A stretch of 64,000 nucleotides of DNA, taken from contig JACIXZ010000008.1 in assembly GCA_014360205.1 (NCBI GenBank), positions 1 through 64,000 on the forward strand. Reading direction: 5' to 3'. Position numbers and translations under genes: made by a program. Below are positions 26,011 to 33,903 of this stretch, piece after piece (position 1 is the first letter of the stretch; each line of letters starts with the position of its first letter). The notes under the pieces are model-generated. The model did no database searches, was not told the origin of the DNA, and saw nothing but the letters and a program-made list of their open reading frames with translations. The stretch comes from Tissierellales bacterium (GTDB taxonomy: Bacteria > Bacillota > Clostridia > Tissierellales > Tissierellaceae).

Positions 26011-27305
26011 ACTGTATCATCCTTTGCAATTGCCCAATTTAATGCTTTTAATCTGTCTAAGTCAATGTAAAGTCTTTTAGTTCTCTCATGTAAATTTATC
26101 TCTTCATTAATTAAGTTTTCAAGTGGAATCAAATAGTTTTTTTCACTATCCTCAAGTCCATCATAGGCTAAATTCAATAATTCCTTTGATATATCTATGA
26201 TTTTATATTCACCATATTTGCTGAAAAGTCCATTTTTTATGATTTCTTTTTTAGCCATTTTAACTTCTTTTTCATCAATTTTCTTGGTCTTTTCAAACAA
26301 ATAATTCAAATTTTTTTCGTTATATAACAATCCTTTTATCAAAGCAACTGAACTCAAAGCATATTCAAATGGAACAGAGTCCATCATCCTTATCTCAATA
26401 TAGGTCTTCGTTCTAACATCTGGAAAAAACATGCTAAAGATATGCCTTATTTCATCATATGTTAAGTTGTCTTCATCTATTATCTCAATAGTATTTTTAT
26501 CATAAGTTTTTATGATTTCTCCATTTCGCACTGTAAATATGGGAGGTCTATTTAATATATACCTTGCATAATCCTCATATTTAAAGTTATCCCTTAGAGT
26601 TCCAGGTATTATGCCTGTTCTATCATCATCGCAATTTTCCCAAATCAAAGCACGAGTACAATGGTTTTCTGATGGTTTTCCGTCAAAAAAATATGCATTC
26701 TCATATAAAGCAAACAATACAGGAGATAGTGCATTGCTAACTCTTATTTTTTTAGCATAATCAACTTCATCTGTGTAATCTATTGAAACTTGAGTTGCTG
26801 CTGTGCCTTTCATCATATTGTGTGCGTATTTTCCTTTTGAGTTGAAGTATTCATACATTATATTGTATCTTTCTTTTGGTGTTAGCCTTATTTCATCAAT
26901 CCTAGTTACTGGATGATATCCTAAATTTATCAGGGTTTGTTCTTTTTTCTTAAGTATAGGCAAAAATTCTTTTAAAAATTTTTGATATATTTCATTAATC
27001 TTTTCTATAGAACTGGTCTTTTCAATGCTTATTTCAAGCTGGCTACCTGGCTCTAAGGTAATATAATAATCATCTTTATCCACTTCTATTATGTGTCCAT
27101 TTTCTTTAATTACATTTTTGGCATTTTTAGAGAATTCTTCTAAACTTGATTCAACACCATCTATACCAAAGTACGAAACAGAATTTAAATTCTTTTCATA
27201 TACAACAAAATGTTCTAATTCCAAACCTAATTTTAAATCATCTGGATTTTTCTCACCAGACTCTATAAACTCAGCAAACCTCCTAACCAGATTTGTTTCT
27301 GACAC
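26007..27305 (-). CDS. gshA: Glutamate-cysteine ligase-like protein
   Basis: 432 residues. Plant/alphaproteobacterial-type glutamate-cysteine ligase family: LKLGLELEHFVV (metal-binding glutamates), LEPGSQLEISIEK, MMKGTAATQVSIDY and TYIEIRMMDSVPFEYAL. It should join glutamate to cysteine through the gamma-carboxyl using ATP. It starts a three-gene set with the ATP-grasp gene (4-base overlap) and ung. Gamma-glutamylcysteine synthesis is uncommon in strict anaerobic clostridia, so this pair looks acquired or specialised. Confidence 0.8.
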   Translation of the reverse strand: MSETNLVRRFAEFIESGEKNPDDLKLGLELEHFVVYEKNLNSVSYFGIDGVESSLEEFSKNAKNVIKENGHIIEVDKDDYYITLEPGSQLEISIEKTSSIEKINEIYQKFLKEFLPILKKKEQTLINLGYHPVTRIDEIRLTPKERYNIMYEYFNSKGKYAHNMMKGTAATQVSIDYTDEVDYAKKIRVSNALSPVLFALYENAYFFDGKPSENHCTRALIWENCDDDRTGIIPGTLRDNFKYEDYARYILNRPPIFTVRNGEIIKTYDKNTIEIIDEDNLTYDEIRHIFSMFFPDVRTKTYIEIRMMDSVPFEYALSSVALIKGLLYNEKNLNYLFEKTKKIDEKEVKMAKKEIIKNGLFSKYGEYKIIDISKELLNLAYDGLEDSEKNYLIPLENLINEEINLHERTKRLYIDLDRLKALNWAIAKDDTV

Positions 27306-27307
27306 AT

Positions 27308-28495
27308 TTATCCCCTCGTTCCGTTAAAGTCAATATCTATTATAACTTTTGCCCTTAGACCATTTGATACGGTTTCTATGCTTTCTTCAATTTCCTCTTT
27401 AATTTTTTCGGCTATTTCTTCCTTGTCAATTTTATCTCCATTAATCACAACATGAAGTTCAATATACTTTCCATCTTCATCTTCCAAGACTCTAAAGTCA
27501 TGCATGGATTCAACTCTATCGTCTTTTTTGATTATATCTTTTACATTTCGCCTCAGCTCATATCTTTCTTTAGTTTCTTTTTCAAGTGGATCCATGTGAA
27601 TAACTAAAGAAATATTGTACTTTTCTCCTAATTCTCTTTCTGCTTTGTCGATTACGTTGTGTATTGTTATTACATCAATATCTGCTGGAAATTCAACATC
27701 TACTGTACCCATGTATTTTCCTTCCCCATATGAATGGATCAAAAGATCATGTGCTCCTGTAATGTAATCATATTTTTTTAAATCTTCATATATGCTCTCA
27801 ACCATTTCTTTAGATGGTGCCTCACCAATTAATGGACCTATTGTGTATTTTATAAGCCCAATCCCTTGGTAAATAATAAAGAAAGAAACTACTAGCCCAA
27901 CAACTCCATCTATTGGAAATGTGGTCACTTGAGAAAATAAAATGGATAACACAACAACACTTGTAATAAGCACATCTCCAAATGCGTCAGTTGCTGTAGC
28001 TTTAAGTCCTGTTGAGTTTATTTTATCTCCTAATTTTTTATTAAATATTGATAACCATACCTTTGTTAATATAGATAATATAAGAATGCTAAATGAAATA
28101 ATTTCAAAATCTACAGGTTTTGGATTTCGAATTCTATCAATTGAAGAAGATGTGAATTGAAGCCCCACTAAAATAACCATAAAAGATACTATCAAAGCTG
28201 CTATGTATTCTACTCTGCCATGTCCATATGGGTGTTCTTTATCTGCTGGGGAATTTGATATTTTAAAACCTATCAATGTGGTTATAGAAGATGCAGAATC
28301 GGCAAGATTATTTACTCCATCTGCAAGCACACTTATAGATGAAATTAAAAGTCCTATTATTATCTTAATAACCGATAGTAAAACATTTGTTATTACTCCT
28401 ACTATACCAGCTAAATATCCTACTCTTTGTCTTACTATTGGGTCTTGATAATTAGGATTATCTTTTAGTACTTTCTTTAAAAGCCAATCTGTCAA
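27308..28495 (-). CDS. Cation diffusion facilitator transporter
   Basis: 395 residues, TTG start with GGGGGAAA 8 bases upstream. Six hydrophobic segments in the first 210 residues. The metal-site motifs are SVLADGVNNLADSAS (helix II, DxxxD type) and KATATDAFGDVLITS (helix V). The C-terminal cytoplasmic domain (about 210-395) is longer than usual and contains the HNVIDKAE and VIHMDPLE motifs of metal-sensing ends. It exports divalent metal (Zn, Mn, Fe or similar) by proton exchange. Confidence 0.9.
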   Translation of the reverse strand: MTDWLLKKVLKDNPNYQDPIVRQRVGYLAGIVGVITNVLLSVIKIIIGLLISSISVLADGVNNLADSASSITTLIGFKISNSPADKEHPYGHGRVEYIAALIVSFMVILVGLQFTSSSIDRIRNPKPVDFEIISFSILILSILTKVWLSIFNKKLGDKINSTGLKATATDAFGDVLITSVVVLSILFSQVTTFPIDGVVGLVVSFFIIYQGIGLIKYTIGPLIGEAPSKEMVESIYEDLKKYDYITGAHDLLIHSYGEGKYMGTVDVEFPADIDVITIHNVIDKAERELGEKYNISLVIHMDPLEKETKERYELRRNVKDIIKKDDRVESMHDFRVLEDEDGKYIELHVVINGDKIDKEEIAEKIKEEIEESIETVSNGLRAKVIIDIDFNGTRG

Positions 28496-28549
28496 TTCAG
28501 TTTCCCCCTAAATATAAATTCATCTTGGTATTATACCCAGTTAATGCAA

Positions 28550-28654
28550 AATAAAACCCCTGATTGTGAACTGATGCTTCCATAGCAGAAATCTAATTTT
28601 AATTGATCAGACCATCTACTTTAGAAGTATCATATCATTTATAGGGGTTTTATT
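28550..28654. repeat. 105-bp imperfect inverted repeat
   Basis: The outer 12 bp pair perfectly (28550-28561 with 28643-28654), and pairing continues imperfectly to about 31 bp per arm. The minus-strand copy ends in GGGGTTTTATTTT. It lies between the 5'-nucleotidase gene and the cation transporter, so it can end the former, but its length and shape also suit a MITE or a folded leader. Confidence 0.6.
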
Positions 28655-28689
28655 CTATCTATTATATCACATTGAGATGTGATGAGTAT

Positions 28690-30852
28690 TTATTTTTTTA
28701 TTAATATCTTTTGATTAGGATAAATTAGGTTTGGATTAGTAAAATTATTATACTCCGCTAAGTCTCTCCAATCCACCCCATGTTTAGCTGCTATACCTGA
28801 TAAAGTCTCTCCACTTTTTACAATATGTTCTATTACGACCGGTTTACTTATGCTATTTTCAGGTATCATCAATTTTTGACTCGGATAAATCAAATTAGGA
28901 TTTTTAAATTCATTGAGTTCAGCTATCTCTTTCCAATCCACACCAAATTTTTGTCCAATTCTATAGAGTGTATCACCTGATTTAACCGTATAGATTGTAA
29001 GTTTTGGTTGTTCTGGTTCTGTAGGTTGTTCTGGTTCATAAGGCTCTACTTCAATGCCGTGTTCTTTTAATACTTCATCTGGGATTAAGCCTTGTTTTAT
29101 CATATCATCTGCATTTATAGCTGCTGAATTAAAGCTCCTCCCATCTTCTGATACTGGTAGAGCCAGTCTGCCTGCTTTGATTTCTTCAATTAAATAAGGT
29201 CTAAGAGGATGATTTAAGTCTGCACCTATGATTTCCCAATTGTTATCTACTTGTGGTGAAAGAGGTGAGTTTTCCCTTATATAGTCTGCAATATAACTTC
29301 TAAGTGATTTTGGATCTGATTCAAAGTATGGTTCACCACTTATGATTCCCATGCTTTTAAGTCCACCATATCTGTAATTATTTATTGCCAATTTAAATGT
29401 ATCTGTGTCTTTTACTTCTTGTCCATTGAATTTTAAATCAACGATTCTTTCACCTGCTGGTTTGCTTATGTCTATTTTGTAGTCAACCCCTTGGAACATG
29501 TCATAATTATATCCTCTTATGTTTGGATTGAAGCTGATATTTATGTCTCCAGGTTTAAAGGTATTATAATAAGAAGCTGACCATTCCATATAGTCTTTTA
29601 ATTCCTTGCCTGTTATTTCTATTCCTACCAAAGTATTAGGATACTTGTATATTTCAAATATATTAGCGTATGTTACATCACCTTTTCTTAAATTTGAATT
29701 TTGACTGAACAATGCAGCAGCTGCAATATCAGCTCCTGTTGCTTCTAATTGAACATTGTTTATCAAGTCTATAACTGCAGTATCTCTAATTTGAGCTTCA
29801 GGTATGCCTGGAATTTCTGACGGAGGTGCGAAATCATCAGTTACAGTTCCTATTACCTCCTCCAAAAATTCTAAAGTTCTTTCATGATAAGGTTTGGCGT
29901 ATTCTTTAAGTTCTTCATCAGCTTTGTAGTCTTTAACACTTATTACATCTACTTTCTTATCTGCTATTACAAATTCGCCATTTTCTTCCTTTACTTCAAA
30001 ATCAAATCTCACTACTTCTGCTCCTGCATTTTTAGCAGCTCCAACTAAAGTATCATTTATCTTGGTAGCGTGAGTTACATGAGCATGCCCTGTTAATACT
30101 GCATCTATTTCTGGAAATTTCTCAATTAATTCCATAGCTCCATCACCGGTTGATGCATATTCCTCTTCTAATCCAGTATGTGTTGAAACGATTATTATGT
30201 CTACACCTTGTTGTTTCATTTCTTCAATATATTTCCCAGCTACTTCTACTGGTTTAGAAAACTCTAAGCTAGTTACCTTAGGTCCATCCCACTTAGGTAT
30301 ATTTGGATTAGTAAAACCAAGTATGCCGATTTTTACCCCATCAACTTCTTTAATTACATATGGAGTTGCGTAATTGCTAGAATCTGATTTGTTGGTAATG
30401 TTTGCAGCTAATAATGGAAATTGTGCTTCATCTTTGAGTTTATCAATCAATTCCAAGCCAAAATTAAACTCATGGTTGCCTAATACCATGGCATCGTATC
30501 CCATGAAGTTCATCACATCAATTACCGGGTTTTTTAGGCTGAGGTCATTATTGTATAAGTCATCAGATAAAATAGTACCTTGAATAGTATCACCATTGTC
30601 GATTAACAAAGTGTTTGGATTTTCTTTCCTTACTTCTTTAACTACTGAATACACTTTAGTCATACCAAGATTTTCTAATTCTTTTCCATCTTCATAAGAA
30701 TAATTGTAGATGTTTGCATGTAAATCTGTGGTACCTAATACTGTGATTTTTATTGTTTCTTCTGCTGCAATTGAACTAGTTGGAAACGGAAAAATCGATA
30801 AGACAAGAGCTAAAGCAGACAAAAATGCAACTAATCTTTTACTTTTATACAT
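28690..30852 (-). CDS. Secreted 5'-nucleotidase/metallophosphatase with two LysM domains
   Basis: 720 residues from ATG 30852, which has AAAGGAGGT upstream; an in-frame ATG 32 codons earlier lacks this. A signal peptide is present (MYKSKRLVAFLSALALVLSI to about residue 30, cleaved near AAE). The metallophosphatase domain shows GTTDLHANIY, GNHEFNFG and TGHAHV; the 5'-nucleotidase C-terminal domain follows (about 330-560). Two LysM repeats end the protein (YTVKSGDTLYRIGQKFGVDW and HIVKSGETLSGIAAKHGVDW, about 625-720), anchoring it to peptidoglycan. It hydrolyses extracellular nucleotides, 2',3'-cyclic nucleotides or related phosphoesters for scavenging. Confidence 0.92.
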   Translation of the reverse strand: MYKSKRLVAFLSALALVLSIFPFPTSSIAAEETIKITVLGTTDLHANIYNYSYEDGKELENLGMTKVYSVVKEVRKENPNTLLIDNGDTIQGTILSDDLYNNDLSLKNPVIDVMNFMGYDAMVLGNHEFNFGLELIDKLKDEAQFPLLAANITNKSDSSNYATPYVIKEVDGVKIGILGFTNPNIPKWDGPKVTSLEFSKPVEVAGKYIEEMKQQGVDIIIVSTHTGLEEEYASTGDGAMELIEKFPEIDAVLTGHAHVTHATKINDTLVGAAKNAGAEVVRFDFEVKEENGEFVIADKKVDVISVKDYKADEELKEYAKPYHERTLEFLEEVIGTVTDDFAPPSEIPGIPEAQIRDTAVIDLINNVQLEATGADIAAAALFSQNSNLRKGDVTYANIFEIYKYPNTLVGIEITGKELKDYMEWSASYYNTFKPGDINISFNPNIRGYNYDMFQGVDYKIDISKPAGERIVDLKFNGQEVKDTDTFKLAINNYRYGGLKSMGIISGEPYFESDPKSLRSYIADYIRENSPLSPQVDNNWEIIGADLNHPLRPYLIEEIKAGRLALPVSEDGRSFNSAAINADDMIKQGLIPDEVLKEHGIEVEPYEPEQPTEPEQPKLTIYTVKSGDTLYRIGQKFGVDWKEIAELNEFKNPNLIYPSQKLMIPENSISKPVVIEHIVKSGETLSGIAAKHGVDWRDLAEYNNFTNPNLIYPNQKILIKK

Positions 30853-30914
30853 GAACCTACCTCCTTTAGAATTAAATGCATTTAATATATTCCCATATCG
30901 AAGATAATTAATCA

Positions 30915-30956
30915 AATAATAAATGAACCGACAAATTTGTCGGTTCATTTATTATT
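30915..30956 (-). terminator. Perfect 42-bp palindrome after hcp
   Basis: A perfect 21+21 palindrome with no unpaired spacer (centre AAA|TTT at 30935/30936), overlapping the hcp stop codon. As RNA it forms a long stem followed on the minus strand by TTGATT, so it can act as the hcp terminator. The complete symmetry is also compatible with a protein-binding site. Confidence 0.65.
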
Positions 30957-32604
30957 ATGCTAAAAAGTATTCTAAATCGCTCTCTACATCTTTTATTGTC
31001 CCAATTCCAAAATTATCTACTAATACTTTTGCAACATTTGGTGATAAAAATGCAGGCAAAGTTGGCCCTAGGTGAATATTTTTAACACCTAAACTCAATA
31101 ATGCTAGCAATACTATCACCGCTTTTTGTTCATACCAAGCTATATTGTATGCAATAGGCAATTCATTTATGTCATTTAATTCAAATATTTCCTTTAACTT
31201 AAGTGCTATAAGGGCTAATGAATAGCTGTCATTGCATTGACCTGCATCTAGCACTCTAGGTATTCCATTTATATCTCCTAAGTTTAACTTGTTGTATCTA
31301 TATTTAGCACAGCCCGCAGTAAGTATGACTGTGTCTTTTGGAAGTGCTTGTGCAAAATCAGTGTAGTAGTTTCTGCTCTTCATTCTACCGTCGCAACCTG
31401 CCATTACAAAGAATTTTTTAATATCTCCATTTTTGACTGCTTCTACAATCTTATCTGCAAGAGCAAAGACTTGTGCATGTGCAAAGCCACCCACTATTTT
31501 TCCTGTTTCTATTTCAGTTGGCGCAGGAAGTCTTTTTGCATGTTCTATTATTTCACTAAAGTCTTTTGGGTTTCCATCTTTTCTGTCGGGAATATGTTTA
31601 AATCCAGGGTATCCAGAGCTGCCTGTTGTATATACTCTGTCCTTATATGATTCTTTTGGTGGTATTATGCAATTTGTCGTAAATAGTATAGGCCCATTGA
31701 ATTTTTCAAATTCTTCATTTTGTTTCCACCAAGCATTGCCGTAGTTTCCAACAAAATTATCATATTTTTTAAATGCTGGATAATAGTTTGCTGGAAGCAT
31801 TTCACTATGAGTGTATACATCTACTCCAGTGCCTTGAGTCTGAATTAATAATTCCTCTAAATCTTTCAAATCATGGCCTGATACGAGTATAGCAGGATTG
31901 TTTCTTACGCCTATATTTACTTCTGTTATTTCAGGATTCCCATAGGTAGTTGTATTAGCTTGATCTAATAGAGCCATAGTCTTAACTCCATATTCTCCTG
32001 TTTCTAGAGTTAGTTTAACTAAATCATCTACTGTTAAACTATCATCTGTTATCAGGCTTAATGCTCTTCTAATGAATTTAGGTATTTCTTTGTTTTCAAA
32101 ACCTAAGTTGTGTGCATGTTCATAATATGCTGCCATGCCTTTAACTCCATAAGTCACTAGCTCTCTTAGAGATCTTATATCTTCATCTTTTGTGCTAAGT
32201 ACACCCACTTCGTCTGAAGTTGCTTTGTATATTATGTCTTCATCAGTATTTACTCTAAATTTAGCATAATCTGATAAATTGCTTAAATCAACGCCTTTTT
32301 CCAAAAGTGCTCTCTCAATTTCTTCTCTTTTGATAAGAGCTTCTCTAATCTTACTTAAAAATCTTTCTCGATCAAAGTTAGCATTTGTTATTGTCATAAA
32401 CAATCCATCAACTATAAATCTATCCAGCCCTTCTATTTCTAACCCTACTTCATCTGCTTTAGTTGCTAGTTGAGAAATTCCCTTTAGTGCGTATATCATA
32501 AGGTCTTGAAGGTTTGCGACTTCACTAGTCTTTCCACAAACTCCTACCTTCGTACATCCAGTTCCCTTTGATGCTTCTTGACATTGAAAACAAAACATAT
32601 CCAT
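30955..32604 (-). CDS. hcp: Hydroxylamine reductase (hybrid cluster protein)
   Basis: 549 residues. N-terminal cluster cysteines in MFCFQCQE and [10 protein letters not shown] (class I/II spacing). Hybrid-cluster ligands are seen in [35 protein letters not shown] and [10 protein letters not shown]. The protein reduces hydroxylamine in vitro and acts as an NO reductase in vivo. Single gene behind an activator-type site at 32661-32674. GGAGGG precedes the ATG. Fits a nitrosative-stress role in an anaerobe. Confidence 0.96.
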   Translation of the reverse strand: MDMFCFQCQEASKGTGCTKVGVCGKTSEVANLQDLMIYALKGISQLATKADEVGLEIEGLDRFIVDGLFMTITNANFDRERFLSKIREALIKREEIERALLEKGVDLSNLSDYAKFRVNTDEDIIYKATSDEVGVLSTKDEDIRSLRELVTYGVKGMAAYYEHAHNLGFENKEIPKFIRRALSLITDDSLTVDDLVKLTLETGEYGVKTMALLDQANTTTYGNPEITEVNIGVRNNPAILVSGHDLKDLEELLIQTQGTGVDVYTHSEMLPANYYPAFKKYDNFVGNYGNAWWKQNEEFEKFNGPILFTTNCIIPPKESYKDRVYTTGSSGYPGFKHIPDRKDGNPKDFSEIIEHAKRLPAPTEIETGKIVGGFAHAQVFALADKIVEAVKNGDIKKFFVMAGCDGRMKSRNYYTDFAQALPKDTVILTAGCAKYRYNKLNLGDINGIPRVLDAGQCNDSYSLALIALKLKEIFELNDINELPIAYNIAWYEQKAVIVLLALLSLGVKNIHLGPTLPAFLSPNVAKVLVDNFGIGTIKDVESDLEYFLA

Positions 32605-32632
32605 AATATCCCTCCTAATTCTTTATGTTTAT

Positions 32633-32674
32633 ATAATACTTCTTATAAATAAATAATTACGTAACAATTGTTAC
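32633..32674 (-). promoter_or_regulatory. hcp promoter with activator palindrome centred near -41.5
   Basis: Minus-strand -10 TATTAT (32633-32638) predicts a start near 32626. The perfect palindrome GTAACAATTGTTAC (32661-32674) is centred at about -41.5, the class II position for CRP/FNR-family activators, and there is no good -35. A clostridial HcpR-type regulator is the natural candidate (from memory of GTAAC-N4-GTTAC sites; not verified). Confidence 0.6.
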
Positions 32675-32756
32675 TAAACATAAATTTTACTTAAGTTTTA
32701 TAAATTATTATGTTATAGTCATTATAATATTGGTATATATTGATTGGGGTGAATAT

Positions 32757-33869
32757 ATGGAAAATAAAGAATATAATCTTTTATCAAAGAAAGAAAAAAA
32801 CAAAAGGCAATTAGATATAACTAAGACTTTTCTCAAATTGGGTTTCTTAGCCTTTGGAGGACCAGCAGCCCATATTGCAATGCTTGAAGAAGAAGCTGTT
32901 ACTAAAAAAAAGTGGCTTGATAGAGATAAATTTATGGATTTCTTTGGCGCTACTAATTTAATTCCAGGTCCTAATTCAACTGAAATGGTAATTATGGTTG
33001 GATATGAACATGGTGGGGTATTGGGTCTTATAAATGCAGGGGTTTCTTTTATACTCCCAGCTATGCTTATAGTGTTGTTATTTGCTTCTTTTTATGTGAA
33101 TTATGGAACTTTGCCACAAGTTGGCGCAATATTAGATGGGATAAAGCCCGTAATAATGGCAATCATATTAAATGCTCTTTATAGGCTGTTTAGAAGTGTC
33201 ATCGATTCAAAAAAGAAAGTCATATTTGGTCTGATTGCTGCATTGCTTTATTATTCAGGTTTTGCTGAAATTAGTCTAATTTTAACTACTGGGATTCTCA
33301 TGATGTTATATGACAACAGAACAAGACTAAAGGACAAGTTTTTTAGCATATCTTTGCCGATGATATTTTTTGTGTTTTTAAAAATCGGAGCTTTTTTATA
33401 TGGAAGTGGATATGTATTGTTGGCTTTCTTAGAATCAGAGTTTGTTGAAAAGAGAGCATTGCTGACTAATACACAATTGCTTGATGCTATCGCTGTTGGA
33501 CAATTCACTCCAGGCCCAGTTTTTACTACTGCAACTTTTATCGGATATTTATTGGGGAGTTTACCTGGAGCAATACTTGCAACAATAGGGATTTTCTTAC
33601 CTGCTTTTGTGGTGGTTTATTTGATAAAACCACATATTCAAACACTTAGAAATTCAGTTTATTTTTCAAGTGCATTAGATGGTGTCAATATAGCTTCTTT
33701 AGTTATGATGGCTTTTGTTAGCATAAGTCTTGGTATGGCATCTTTATTTAATCCTATTACCGTAACTATATTTTTATTAAGTCTTATCCTGATGATAAGA
33801 TTTAAAGTAAATAGTGCTATATTGATAGTACTGGGTGGATTGACTAATTTTATAATATCAGTTTTATAA
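32757..33869 (+). CDS. chrA: Chromate transporter family protein ChrA
   Basis: 370 residues from ATG 32757 with GGGGTG upstream; a TTG nine codons earlier is in frame but unlikely. Two homologous CHR halves are visible: FLKLGFLAFGGPAAHIAMLE with GATNLIPGPNSTEMV in the first, and FLKIGAFLYGSGYVLLAFLE with AVGQFTPGPVFTTATF in the second. About ten membrane segments. The family exports chromate or related oxyanions, but in an anaerobe the natural substrate may differ. Divergent from hcp; convergent terminator at the end. Confidence 0.88.
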   Translation: MENKEYNLLSKKEKNKRQLDITKTFLKLGFLAFGGPAAHIAMLEEEAVTKKKWLDRDKFMDFFGATNLIPGPNSTEMVIMVGYEHGGVLGLINAGVSFILPAMLIVLLFASFYVNYGTLPQVGAILDGIKPVIMAIILNALYRLFRSVIDSKKKVIFGLIAALLYYSGFAEISLILTTGILMMLYDNRTRLKDKFFSISLPMIFFVFLKIGAFLYGSGYVLLAFLESEFVEKRALLTNTQLLDAIAVGQFTPGPVFTTATFIGYLLGSLPGAILATIGIFLPAFVVVYLIKPHIQTLRNSVYFSSALDGVNIASLVMMAFVSISLGMASLFNPITVTIFLLSLILMIRFKVNSAILIVLGGLTNFIISVL

Positions 33870-33870
33870 C

Positions 33871-33899
33871 ACAAACCTCAGGTTAAACCTGAGGTTTGT
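33871..33899. terminator. Bidirectional terminator between chrA and the subtilase gene
   Basis: 14-bp perfect stem (33871-33884 with 33886-33899) between two converging genes, 2 bases after the chrA stop and 5 bases before the end of the subtilase gene. T-rich on the plus side (TATATTTAA). Confidence 0.75.
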
Positions 33900-33903
33900 A
33901 TAT

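Noticed and set aside
28550-28654. Known metal riboswitch upstream of the cation efflux gene
   Set aside because: No yybP-ykoY or NiCo consensus motif could be found by eye; kept only as an unexplained inverted repeat.
30853-30948. 32-residue extension before the nucleotidase signal peptide
   Set aside because: The AAAGGAGGT site and signal peptide fix the start at 30852; the extension overlaps the hcp terminator region.
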